A stretch of 64,000 nucleotides of DNA. Source: Paucihalobacter ruber (GTDB taxonomy: Bacteria; Bacteroidota; Bacteroidia; Flavobacteriales; Flavobacteriaceae). This document shows positions 43,172-50,784 of this stretch, piece after piece (position 1 is the stretch's first letter; each line of letters begins with the position of its first letter). The notes below the pieces were generated by a model. It was not told where the DNA came from. It did no database searches and saw only the letters and a list, made by a program, of their open reading frames with translations. The position numbers were made by a program, and so were the translations under genes. The stretch lies in the NCBI RefSeq assembly GCF_006494535.1, contig NZ_VHIQ01000003.1:62001-126000 (forward strand), read 5' to 3'.

Positions 43172-43479
43172 TCTGTGCCTTCTTTGGGAGCTTCGTGGTT
43201 TTATTTAATACAAGTTTTTAAAGGTTTGGTCTTAGGTCTTGTAGTATTGGTGCCACACTATCTTTTTTTACCGCAAAGAGCGCTAAGGTTATACGCAAAG
43301 CACACCAAGTTTAAAATCTTTCAAAAAACCTCTTTGTAGACCTTTGTGGTATAATTATTTCCAGAGACTCGTAGAGGCTCACAGAGTTTAATAAACAATA
43401 GTAACGATTGATCAATTATATTTAGGACTCCAAAGTCCTACAACCTACAACCTAAAACCTACAACCTACAACCCAACAA

Positions 43480-44733
43480 CTACACCACCATCCCCGCAGC
43501 CACAGTTTCATTAGTAGCCTCATCAATCAAAATAATACTCCCCGTAATACGGTTGGTTTTATAATCGTCTATCATCAATCGCTGCGAGCATTTTAAAGTT
43601 ACTCTGGCAATGGTATTCATCTCCAGTTCGATGTTGTCGGTGATGCGCTGGTAGTTGTTAATGTTAATTTTATAAACCACCTGCTTAATCATCGCTTTTT
43701 GCTCGTTACTGGTATGCTGAATCACATATTTGGTTCGTGGTTTGGCCGGTGCATGGTGCAACCAACACAGCATCACATCAAACTCCTGCTGCATTTCAGG
43801 TTGATTGTTGGGTTTAACAATCATATCGCCGCGGCTAATATCAATATCATCGCTTAGTGTCATGGCTACCGACATGGGTGCAAAGGCTTCCTCCAGCTCA
43901 TCAAACCCACAATTAATTGAAGCAATGGTTGAGGAAAAGCCCGAAGGCAACACCATCACCTCATCTCCTACCCTGTAAATACCACTGGCAATTCTACCGG
44001 CATAACCGCGGTAGTCGCGATGCTGGGCACTTTGAGGTCGTAAGACGGTTTGCACCGGAAAACGCGCGTCTATTTTATTGATATCACTGCTAATATGAAG
44101 TGTTTCCAATACATCTAACAAAGGCGCTCCCTGGTACCAGGGCATCTGCTCAGAACGGTTCACCACATTGTCACCCAACAAAGCACTAATAGGGATAAAG
44201 CGCACATCTTTGATGTATAGTTTGGAAGCAAACTCTTCAAAATGCGACAAAATCTCATAATAAACCGCTTCAGAAAAATCTACCAAATCCATTTTATTAA
44301 TACACACAATAATATGCGGAATCTGCAATAAAGAGGCAATATAGGCATGGCGCTTGGTTTGTTCTACCACCCCATGACGCGCATCAATTAAAATAATGGC
44401 AGCATTGGCCGTAGAGGCACCGGTAACCATATTACGCGTATATTGAATGTGTCCGGGTGTATCAGCAATAATAAACTTTCGTTTGGGTGTGGTAAAGTAA
44501 CGGTAGGCCACATCAATGGTAATGCCCTGTTCGCGTTCGTCTCTTAAACCATCCGTAAACATGGCGAGGTCAACACCCTCGTGTCCTTTTTTCAAACTGG
44601 TGGCTGTTACCGAAGCCAGCTGGTCTTCAAAAATAGACTTGCTGTCGTATAACAATCGCCCTATCAGGGTGCTTTTGCCATCGTCTACACTTCCGGCGGT
44701 TGTAAATCTCAATAATTGGTTGTTATCTATCAT
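43480..44733 (-). CDS. cysN: Sulfate adenylyltransferase GTPase subunit CysN
   Basis: EF-Tu-like GTPase of 417 residues that drives formation of adenylylsulfate by CysD. G1 GSVDDGKST is at 14-22, G3 DTPGH near 92-96, G4 NKMD near 146-149; then two beta-barrel domains. It lacks the C-terminal APS kinase domain of CysNC fusions; the kinase is separate (cysC) in this cluster. It is the last gene of cysQ-DUF2061-cysC-cysD-cysN. Its last codons (AAGMVV, stop) are partly duplicated at 42909-42926 in the neighbouring repeat island. Confidence 0.94.
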   Translation of the reverse strand: MIDNNQLLRFTTAGSVDDGKSTLIGRLLYDSKSIFEDQLASVTATSLKKGHEGVDLAMFTDGLRDEREQGITIDVAYRYFTTPKRKFIIADTPGHIQYTRNMVTGASTANAAIILIDARHGVVEQTKRHAYIASLLQIPHIIVCINKMDLVDFSEAVYYEILSHFEEFASKLYIKDVRFIPISALLGDNVVNRSEQMPWYQGAPLLDVLETLHISSDINKIDARFPVQTVLRPQSAQHRDYRGYAGRIASGIYRVGDEVMVLPSGFSSTIASINCGFDELEEAFAPMSVAMTLSDDIDISRGDMIVKPNNQPEMQQEFDVMLCWLHHAPAKPRTKYVIQHTSNEQKAMIKQVVYKININNYQRITDNIELEMNTIARVTLKCSQRLMIDDYKTNRITGSIILIDEATNETVAAGMVV

Positions 44734-44811
44734 GGGGTACCAATTTCAATTTTATAATGTAAATAGTTTCTTCTTCAGTTAAATTAAGGCAGTATTGTAG
44801 CCTTTAAAAGT

Positions 44812-45717
44812 TTAAAAATAGCCATCGCGTTTACGGTCTTCCATGGCAGTCTCAGAGCGTTTATCGTCGCTGCGATTGCCGCGTTCGGTTTGGCGCATGG
44901 CCGCCACTTCGGCTACAATCTTATCAAGCGTATCGGCATCGGAGGTAATACCGCCTGTTATGGTGATATCGCCCAAAGTTCGAAAACGGATGGTTTTGGT
45001 TTCCACCTGTTCATGCGTTTCCAAAGTGATGTGTTCTGAATACGGAATCCAGCTGTTACTGCGCCATATCACCTGTCGTTGGTGAGCAAAATACAAACTC
45101 GGAATGGCTATTTGTTCTCTTAAAATATAATTCCAGATATCCATCTCGGTCCAGTTACTAATGGGAAAGGCTCTAAAATGTTCGCCTTCAAAATATTTAC
45201 CATTGAGCAAATACCACAATTCGGCACGCTGATTTTTAGGATCCCACTGTCCAAAATCATCTCTGTGCGAAAAGAAACGTTCTTTGGCTCTGGCTTTCTC
45301 TTCATCTCTTCTACCGCCGCCAATGGCACAATCTATTTTATGGGCTTCAATGGTATCGAGCAAGGTGGTGGTTTGTAAGGCATTTCGGGAAGCATGCTTA
45401 CCGCGTTCTTCGGCCACTCTGCCATTATTAATAGATTCCTGAACAGACCCTACGATGAGTTTCACACCCAAATCCTTCACCAATTGGTCTCTAAAAGCCA
45501 TGGTTTCCGGAAAGTTATGTCCGGTATCCACATGCATTAAGGCAAACGGAATTTTAGAAGGATAAAAGGCCTTTCTGGCCAAATGGGTGACCACAATAGA
45601 GTCTTTACCACCCGAAAACAAGATCACCGGATTCTGAAACTGGGCCCAGACCTCGCGGATGATATAAATAGCTTCGGCTTCTAATTCGTCTAAATAATTT
45701 AAATAATATTTGCTCAT
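44812..45717 (-). CDS. cysD: Sulfate adenylyltransferase catalytic subunit CysD
   Basis: PP-loop ATP sulfurylase subunit of 301 residues: ATP plus sulfate to APS. The PP-loop SGGKDS is at 35-40, followed by HVDTGHNFPET, the signature GGGRRDEEKARAKER and AFPISNWTEMDIWNYI. The C-terminal MEDRKRDGYF is typical of CysD. It lies 9 bp after cysC and 78 bp before cysN. Confidence 0.95.
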   Translation of the reverse strand: MSKYYLNYLDELEAEAIYIIREVWAQFQNPVILFSGGKDSIVVTHLARKAFYPSKIPFALMHVDTGHNFPETMAFRDQLVKDLGVKLIVGSVQESINNGRVAEERGKHASRNALQTTTLLDTIEAHKIDCAIGGGRRDEEKARAKERFFSHRDDFGQWDPKNQRAELWYLLNGKYFEGEHFRAFPISNWTEMDIWNYILREQIAIPSLYFAHQRQVIWRSNSWIPYSEHITLETHEQVETKTIRFRTLGDITITGGITSDADTLDKIVAEVAAMRQTERGNRSDDKRSETAMEDRKRDGYF

Positions 45718-45726
45718 GGTATGTTT

Positions 45727-46314
45727 TTAAAGCTTTTGCATTACAAAGTTAACAACTTTTTCAACGGAATCTTCCAGACTTAGCTCGGCGGTTTTCACCA
45801 CCAGATCAGGGCTGTCGGGAGCTTCGTAAGGGGCACTAACACCGGTAAAATCTTTGATGATTCCCGCTCTGGCTTTGGCGTACAAGCCCTTCACATCTCT
45901 GGCTTCGCAGACTGCAACCGGGGTATCCACAAAAATTTCGTAGAAATTATCAGCACCAATAATTTGTTTGATGGTGGCGCGCTGCGACTTTAAAGGCGAA
46001 ATAAAAGCCGCCAGTGTGATGATTCCCGCATCGGTAAATAATTTACTCACTTCGGCCACACGTCGCAAATTTTCGTCTCTGGCAGCCGTGCTAAAATCAA
46101 GATCGGCATTTAAACCTGTTCTTAAGGCATCGCCATCTAAGCTATAGGTTTGCAAATTTTTTGAAAATAACACCTGCTCAACGGCATTGGCAATGGTAGA
46201 TTTTCCCGAACCCGAAAGTCCGGTAAACCACAGCACAAAAGCACTGTGTTGGTTGCGCTCAGCCCTGAGCTGTTTGTTGATGTTAAAATCGTGTGGAATG
46301 ATAAATTTACTCAT
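45727..46314 (-). CDS. cysC: Adenylylsulfate kinase CysC
   Basis: APS kinase of 195 residues that phosphorylates APS to PAPS. Walker A GLSGSGKST is at 32-40; LDGDALRTGLNADLDFS, FISPLKSQR (a variant of the usual FISPYR) and DTPVAVCEARDVKGLYAKARAGIIKDFTG are all present. It overlaps the DUF2061 gene by 8 bp and precedes cysD by 9 bp. PAPS serves either sulfate assimilation by CysH or sulfation of glycans; no reductase or sulfotransferase is in this window. Confidence 0.95.
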   Translation of the reverse strand: MSKFIIPHDFNINKQLRAERNQHSAFVLWFTGLSGSGKSTIANAVEQVLFSKNLQTYSLDGDALRTGLNADLDFSTAARDENLRRVAEVSKLFTDAGIITLAAFISPLKSQRATIKQIIGADNFYEIFVDTPVAVCEARDVKGLYAKARAGIIKDFTGVSAPYEAPDSPDLVVKTAELSLEDSVEKVVNFVMQKL

Positions 46315-46741
46315 CCTCTATTGTTTTACGGTCCAATCCAAAATTAATACGATACCACATACGCTCGTGCAGGTAATACAACAGCATTTTGGTAAGCACT
46401 TCGGCCAATCCTACTTTTAAACCAATCATGGGGTCGCCAGAGATAAGCCAGGCCAGCAGCATGGTATCGAGTGTTCCCACCACGCGCCAGGTAATGGTTT
46501 TGGCGATATGTCGGTATTGACTGTTGGCAAATTGATGGTTTTGTTTTAAATCTACTTTAAACCAAACACGCTCATGCAGGTAGTACAAACCAATTTTTGT
46601 AACCACCTCTGCCAGACCAATTTTAAATCCGGTGAGCGGGTTCCCCGAAATAAGCCAGGCCAGCAGCATGGTATCCAGCGTACCCAAAATACGCCAGCTC
46701 AGTGCTTTTAATAAATGTCGTTTATGCGAAGAACTGATCAT
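46307..46741 (-). CDS. Tandem DUF2061 membrane protein within the sulfate activation operon
   Basis: Membrane protein of 144 residues made of two copies of the DUF2061 unit: about 11-61 and 81-130. Both have the core W-R-(I/V)-(L/V)-GTLDTMLLAWLISG, then a G-LAEV-TK--LYYLHER-W. The duplication is also visible in the DNA. It overlaps cysQ upstream (20 bp) and cysC downstream (8 bp), so it is cotranslated with sulfate activation enzymes. DUF2061 proteins are often found fused to or next to CysC/CysQ-type genes; a role in sulfate or PAP handling is inference. Confidence 0.88.
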   Translation of the reverse strand: MISSSHKRHLLKALSWRILGTLDTMLLAWLISGNPLTGFKIGLAEVVTKIGLYYLHERVWFKVDLKQNHQFANSQYRHIAKTITWRVVGTLDTMLLAWLISGDPMIGLKVGLAEVLTKMLLYYLHERMWYRINFGLDRKTIEDE

Positions 46742-47546
46742 GCGCTGCTATAAAGTAAGGGTTCAAAAGATTGGGTTTGTTATATTGCAGTTCGGTGGTT
46801 TGGTCTTGCTGATACACTTTAATATCGAGCGCCTTACAAATGGCATGTCCGGCTGCGGTATCCCATTCCATGGTAGGTGCAAAACGCGGATACACATCGG
46901 CTTTGTCTTCGCTTAACAAACAAAATTTAAGAGAACTGCCCACACTTACCATTTCAGCACTTGCGCCGGTATCAGTTTTAAGCGTTTCTAAAAACAACAG
47001 GGTATCGTCATTCATATGAGACCTGCTGCCCACCACTCGGTTATAAGCCACAGGAGCCTTTGGTGTTAATATTGTAGCTTCTTGAAAAATGCTCTCTACC
47101 GACAAAGACTTACCACTTAAATTTATTTTAGCGGCCTGTTTTTCGGCGCTGATGGCAAAATATAAATCGGCGGTAGCAGGGGTATAAATCACACCCATCA
47201 CCGGAGCACCATCAACAATCATGGCAATATTAACCGTAAACTCGCCATTGCGTTTAATAAATTCTTTGGTACCATCCAGCGGATCTACCATCCAGCAAAC
47301 GGACCAGTTTTTTCGGTCTTCAAAAGGTACCTGTTTGTTTTCCTCGCTAATCACGGGAATACCACTTAATTTTAAGTGCGACATAATCACCTCGTTAGCA
47401 CGCCTGTCGGCCAGCGTTAAAGGCGAATCATCAGCTTTGTAGCTAATTTCCAAATCGCCGTTATACACTTCCATAATGACTGCTCCGGCAGCCACTGCAG
47501 CATTGATAGCCGTTACCAGATGTACCCTTAATTGACTTGTTTCCAT
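46722..47546 (-). CDS. cysQ: 3'(2'),5'-bisphosphate nucleotidase CysQ
   Basis: Inositol-monophosphatase-fold Mg2+/Li+-sensitive phosphatase of 274 residues that hydrolyses PAP, the by-product of PAPS use, to AMP. Metal-binding motifs are EEN near 68-70, DPLDGT at 88-93 and EWDTAAGHAICKAL near 227-240. As the first gene of the sulfate activation operon it prevents product inhibition. Overlap of 20 bp with the DUF2061 gene. Confidence 0.93.
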   Translation of the reverse strand: METSQLRVHLVTAINAAVAAGAVIMEVYNGDLEISYKADDSPLTLADRRANEVIMSHLKLSGIPVISEENKQVPFEDRKNWSVCWMVDPLDGTKEFIKRNGEFTVNIAMIVDGAPVMGVIYTPATADLYFAISAEKQAAKINLSGKSLSVESIFQEATILTPKAPVAYNRVVGSRSHMNDDTLLFLETLKTDTGASAEMVSVGSSLKFCLLSEDKADVYPRFAPTMEWDTAAGHAICKALDIKVYQQDQTTELQYNKPNLLNPYFIAAHDQFFA

Positions 47547-47741
47547 AGATGCGGCGAAGATAAGGTATTGGGTTTTGATATAAAAGTGTGATGGGGATTA
47601 ATTGTATTAAGTATTAAGATGGAAGTATTAAGTATTAAGACTGGACTTCCCTGTTATAGGTTGAATAATTATGGTAAATACACGAAACTTATTGTCCCCT
47701 TGAGGGGACCTTAGGGGTGTAAAACCGATTATTCAAGTCAA

Positions 47742-47771
47742 TTAACCATTCCAATCAAAACCCTCCGCCAT
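47742..47771 (-). pseudogene. Glycosyltransferase C-terminal remnant 1 (AEGFDWN)
   Basis: The 23 bases at 47747-47769 equal 49809-49831, the codons for AEGFDWN near the end of the GT4 gene at 49771. In this remnant the frame closes two codons later. It is joined directly to module G1. Confidence 0.6.
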
Positions 47772-47976
47772 ATAACGTCGCTTTTTTTCTTTGCCTCCTC
47801 CTACGCTAAAGCTCCGGCGGACAGGCTAACCCTAAAGGGTGAAAAAAGCTCTATTTAGGAATTATTCTATACTATTCATTTATTTATTCAATAAATCTAC
47901 ACGTCCTTATTATTGAAATTTCTCTCCTCTCTTCTCTCTTTTCTCTTCTCTCTTTTCTAATATCTATCGTTTAACC

Positions 47977-48036
47977 TCATAAGTTAAGCACCTCAATCCA
48001 CTTCTCTCGAACCACGTTCCAATCAAACCCCACCAT
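47977..48036 (-). pseudogene. Glycosyltransferase C-terminal remnant 2
   Basis: Reading the minus strand from 48036 gives MVGFDWNVVREKWIEVLNL and a stop at 47977-47979. This is a clear relative of the C-terminus of the GT4 gene at 49771 (GFDWNVVREKWIKVLSS, stop). Everything upstream in that lost gene has been replaced by module G2. The stop and spacing are those of a real gene end. Confidence 0.75.
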
Positions 48037-48082
48037 ATTAACGTCGCTTTTTTTTCTTTGCCTCCTCCTTCGCTAAAGCTCC

Positions 48083-48102
48083 CATGCCAGAGGCAGGCAG
48101 GC
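48083..48102. repeat. 20-bp GC-rich insert (family H) in module G2
   Basis: AAAGCTCC and GGCGGACAGG are adjacent in module G1 (47808-47825) and are 20 bp apart here. Confidence 0.8.
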
Positions 48103-48439
48103 GGCGGACAGGCTAACCCTAAAGGGTAGAAAAAAAGCTCTATTTAGGAATAATTCTATTCTGTTCATTCTTTACCTTAATAACTCCGAACTCCAAACTC
48201 ATCCCTGCAGCTATCGGGAATCATAGACTCAAAAAACCACATCCGTCACCTAACATCTGTCATCGGTCCATTTAACTCAGAACTTCATAAAACGGTCAAC
48301 CCAAACTATCAAAATACTTAATACACCTAGCGTGTTTAACGCGAGGTGAATCTCTTAAAAATACAACCTGATAAACTTATAATAAGTAGTTAGTTAACCA
48401 CAACATAAGATCAAAAATATTAGAATAAAATTTGAAATT

Positions 48440-48458
48440 TATACCAATAGTTGGTATA
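48440..48458. promoter_or_regulatory. parDE operator: TATACCAA-TAG-TTGGTATA palindrome over the promoter
   Basis: Perfect 8-bp arms around a 3-bp centre. The right arm overlaps the TATATTTA -7-like box (48455-48462), and TTTG at 48431-48434 lies 20 bp before it as a -33 element. The layout fits autorepression by ParD or the ParDE complex. Confidence 0.7.
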
Positions 48459-48478
48459 TTTACATTAAAGTTAATGTT

Positions 48479-48736
48479 ATGGCAAAAAACACATCTATTT
48501 TATTAGGGGACTATTTTGATGACTTTATTAATAAGCAGGTGAAAACCGGAAAATACGCTTCTGCAAGTGAAGTCGTTCGAGCCGCATTACGAATGTTTGA
48601 AAAGGAAGAATCCAAAAGAATTGAGTTGATAGAGGAATTAAAAAAAGGCGAAAAATCAGGTTTTATTGAAGATTTTGACCGAACAGATTTTTTAAATAAT
48701 CTTGAACAAAAGCATAGGTCAAAAAATGAAGTATAA
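48479..48736 (+). CDS. parD: ParD-like type II antitoxin
   Basis: Ribbon-helix-helix antitoxin of 85 residues. The N-terminal NTSILLGDYFDDFINKQVKTGKYASASEVVRAALRMFEKEE is the typical CC2985/ParD pattern (DNA-binding strand, then helix-helix), and the charged C-terminus would wrap the toxin. The start is 21 bp after a perfect palindrome that overlaps the promoter. It overlaps parE by 11 bp. Confidence 0.92.
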   Translation: MAKNTSILLGDYFDDFINKQVKTGKYASASEVVRAALRMFEKEESKRIELIEELKKGEKSGFIEDFDRTDFLNNLEQKHRSKNEV

Positions 48737-49025
48737 AATAAGTCGAGAAGCACATCTTGACCTTGAAAATATTTGGCTTTATACATTTGAAAATTGGTCT
48801 AAAGAGCAAGCCGACAGGTATATTAATTTAATAATTGACGAGATTGAATATTTAGCAGAACATCCTGATTCAGGTCAAAATTATGAAAATATAAGAAAAG
48901 GATATTTTCGTTCACGTATAAAGTCACATTTTATATTCTATAAAAATAATCATAAAATAAGTAAAATTGAAGTCATTAGAATTTTACATCAACGAATGGA
49001 TATTAAAACAAGATTGACAGAATAA
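48726..49025 (+). CDS. parE: ParE/RelE-superfamily toxin
   Basis: Toxin of 99 residues. YKISREAHLDLENIWLYTFENWSKEQADRYINLI and the end GYFRSRIKSHFIFYKNNHKISKIEVIRILHQRMD match ParE, including the R-x-H-x-I-x-Y core and the C-terminal I-L-H-Q-R-M-D. ParE proteins poison DNA gyrase. The frame is open from a TTG at 48702, but the ATG at 48726 gives the usual MKYKIS start and an 11-bp overlap with parD. A module C repeat begins about 70 bp after the stop. Confidence 0.92.
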   Translation: MKYKISREAHLDLENIWLYTFENWSKEQADRYINLIIDEIEYLAEHPDSGQNYENIRKGYFRSRIKSHFIFYKNNHKISKIEVIRILHQRMDIKTRLTE

Positions 49026-49318
49026 AAAAGGCGCTATCTAACAGTAACTATGCGCAATTAGGGTCTCATTCCAGTGCCCATTCTGGTGCTCACTCTGGTG
49101 CTCCCGCCACAGGCGCGCAGGCGTTTGCAACGAGTACCTAACTATCAAAATACTTGGTAGATAAAGCGTTTACAACGCGGATTAATTTCACCAAGTTCCA
49201 CAGAGGTTCGCGGAGTTTGATTTATTGATAAATGTATTTTTTTTCATAACCACTAAGAGCACAAGGTTTGCACAAAGCGCACCAAGTGTAATAACTTTCA
49301 AAAAACACTCTGTGGAAC

Positions 49319-49358
49319 CCTGCCTGCCCTGCCGGCCGGCAGGCGGGCGGCAGGCAGG
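49319..49358. repeat. 40-bp GC-rich insert (family H, 20 nested in 20) in hairpin F1
   Basis: Hairpin F2 has GTGGAAC directly followed by TTTGTGCC at 49640-49654; in F1 the same two stretches are 40 bp apart. No target duplication. Confidence 0.85.
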
Positions 49359-49516
49359 TTTGTGCCTTCTTAGTGAACTCTGTGGTATAATCACTTAAGA
49401 GTATTCAATTAACTGAGGCAATTTTATGTGATCAATCCTTCTATTTTTAAATTCATTTTAAAGAACATTTGTGCCAACTCGAGGAGATTGCTTCACCCCA
49501 ACAAGTTGGGGTTCGC

Positions 49517-49536
49517 CCGCCTGCCGGCCGGCAGGC
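49517..49536. repeat. 20-bp GC-rich insert (family H) in module I
   Basis: The related module at 39577 reads TCGCAATGAC without the insert (39655-39664); here TCGC and AATGAC are separated by CCGCCTGCCGGCCGGCAGGC. Confidence 0.85.
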
Positions 49537-49770
49537 AATGACGCCCTTTTGTTGAGGTTTTGAATTAATTTCTATAACCACAAAGAGCACAAGGTTTGCA
49601 CAAAGCACACCGAGTTTAAAATCGTTCAAAAAAGGCTCTGTGGAACTTTGTGCCTTCTTCGTGAACTTTGTGGTATAACCATTTAACAGAGTTTAATTGC
49701 AGTGGGAGGATTCAATTAGCTGTTTAAATCCTATTTAGAACTCAACAAACAACAAACTCTGAATTAGAAA

Positions 49771-50784
49771 CTAGGAACTAAGAACCTTGATCCATTTCTC
49801 TCGAACCACATTCCAATCAAAACCCTCCGCCTTAACCCGTGCGGCAGCACTTATATTCTGCGCTAACTCCGGATCCTCTTTCAATTTCAAAATCCCCGCA
49901 ACCATCGCTTTCACATCTCCATCAGGGACCAACAGCCCATCTACCCCATCTTTCACCAAATACGGCATACCGCCCACACCGGTACTCACCACCGGTAAGC
50001 CCAGCGCCATGGCCTCAATAACGCTTACCGGCATATTATCGAAATGCGTGGTATTGATAAACACATTGTGCTGTTTGGCCAGGGCATGCCACTGTGGTTT
50101 TGGTAATTTCCCGGTAAAGTTCACCGTTACCCCCAATTGTTCTGCCAGTTGCTTTACCTCCTTTAAACTGCCGTCTGCGTCGGGGCCTACCATGGTAAGG
50201 CTGGCCTGATTACCCTGTTGCTGCAAAGCGTGTAAGACGCTTACCGCCATTTGCGGATTGTAAATACTGCTAAAAGAGCGCACCCATAGCAATTGGATGG
50301 TACTAATGGCCTTGAATTGATAGTGGTATTTGTCTAAAACAATGGTGTTTGGAATGTAAGTAATGTTATGATAACCGTGCGACTTAAAGGCTTCCAGTAA
50401 ATAAATGGAAGGGGTAATATTAACCGCCGCATTCGAAAAAATCATTTTAGACATCAACGGACTCCTTTTTAATCTATGCGGCAGATTGCCACCATTTAAA
50501 CTTGGTATGTAAGGCACTCTAAAAATTCTGGCCAGTTGCGACATAATAAAAGCATAATTAAAATTAAGGGTGCTGTAGGTATCTATCAAAATAACATCAA
50601 CGGTTTTAAACCTTTGAAAAAAATTAAACAACATCCCCATCATGCGCAACACTTTGCTGTTACTGCTAGAGGATAAATACACGGTATAACCCTCCTGTTG
50701 CAGCAAAGCACTTAAGGTTTGTATGGTAGACACATTACTGCGTTTGTTATTAACGTTGTTTCCTATGTAAAGCAGGCGTTTCAT
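49771..50784 (-). CDS. Glycosyltransferase family 4
   Basis: GT-B retaining glycosyltransferase of 337 residues. N-terminal Rossmann half, then the GT4 C-terminal half with PEDGD-like loops: FINTTHFDNMPVSVIEAMALGLPVVSTGVGGMPYLVKDGVDGLLVPDGD (E-x7-E donor motif). The start MKRLLYIGNNVNN overlaps the Wzy-like gene by 35 bp. It is the last gene of the minus-strand block 49771-54346. Two DNA fragments of its 3' end, or of a close relative, occur at 47742 and 47977. Confidence 0.88.
   Translation of the reverse strand: MKRLLYIGNNVNNKRSNVSTIQTLSALLQQEGYTVYLSSSSNSKVLRMMGMLFNFFQRFKTVDVILIDTYSTLNFNYAFIMSQLARIFRVPYIPSLNGGNLPHRLKRSPLMSKMIFSNAAVNITPSIYLLEAFKSHGYHNITYIPNTIVLDKYHYQFKAISTIQLLWVRSFSSIYNPQMAVSVLHALQQQGNQASLTMVGPDADGSLKEVKQLAEQLGVTVNFTGKLPKPQWHALAKQHNVFINTTHFDNMPVSVIEAMALGLPVVSTGVGGMPYLVKDGVDGLLVPDGDVKAMVAGILKLKEDPELAQNISAAARVKAEGFDWNVVREKWIKVLSS

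Larger units (their letters stand above)
42406..43479. repeat. Large repeat island between DUF2442 and cysN, with a 150-bp exact direct repeat
   Basis: 1.07 kb without a real gene. In order: module C 42433-42466; module D+E 42471-42617 identical to 42929-43075 (150 bp exact when the flanking CAA bases are included, 458 bp apart); E hairpins at 42568-42665, 42685-42777 and 43027-43122; family A reversed at 42819-42852; a 75-bp module J copy that ends in a duplicate of the last codons of cysN (42852-42926); a 40-bp GC-rich palindromic insert at 43132-43171 inside a family-F arm; a degenerate F hairpin at 43268-43352; module J again at 43412-43477. ORFs read through this region are translated repeats. 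Confidence 0.85.
47547..48478. repeat. Repeat island with two glycosyltransferase 3'-end remnants (modules A, G; TATTAAG and TTCTCTC arrays)
   Basis: 932 bp between cysQ and parD. Contents: TATTAAG units 47605-47643; family A-like (TCCCCTTGAGGGGA) 47692-47720; first GT remnant 47742-47771 joined to module G1 (to about 47873); TTCTCTC array 47928-47960; second GT remnant 47977-48036 joined to module G2 (to about 48160), which carries a 20-bp insert at 48083-48102. The part from 48170 to 48420 has no recognisable feature; the parD operator follows. Confidence 0.8.
49026..49770. repeat. Repeat island between parE and the glycan genes (modules C, D, F, I)
   Basis: 745 bp without a gene. Contents: repeated GGTGCTC starts and a full module C (49097-49130), a D-like GCGTTTACAACGC; hairpin F1 49246-49392, containing the 40-bp insert 49319-49358; module I 49450-49556 with a 20-bp insert at 49517-49536; hairpin F2 49574-49680 without insert; module J (CCTATTTAGAACTCAAC) 49728-49745. 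F arms read ACCACAAAGAGCACAAGG on the left and CTTTGTGGT on the right. Confidence 0.85.

Noticed and set aside
42846-43208. 120-codon ORF through module J, D, E and the 40-bp insert
   Set aside because: Translated repeat, including the GC-rich palindrome; no protein features.
49188-49394. 68-codon ORF on the minus strand
   Set aside because: Reads through hairpin F1 and its 40-bp insert; no other support.
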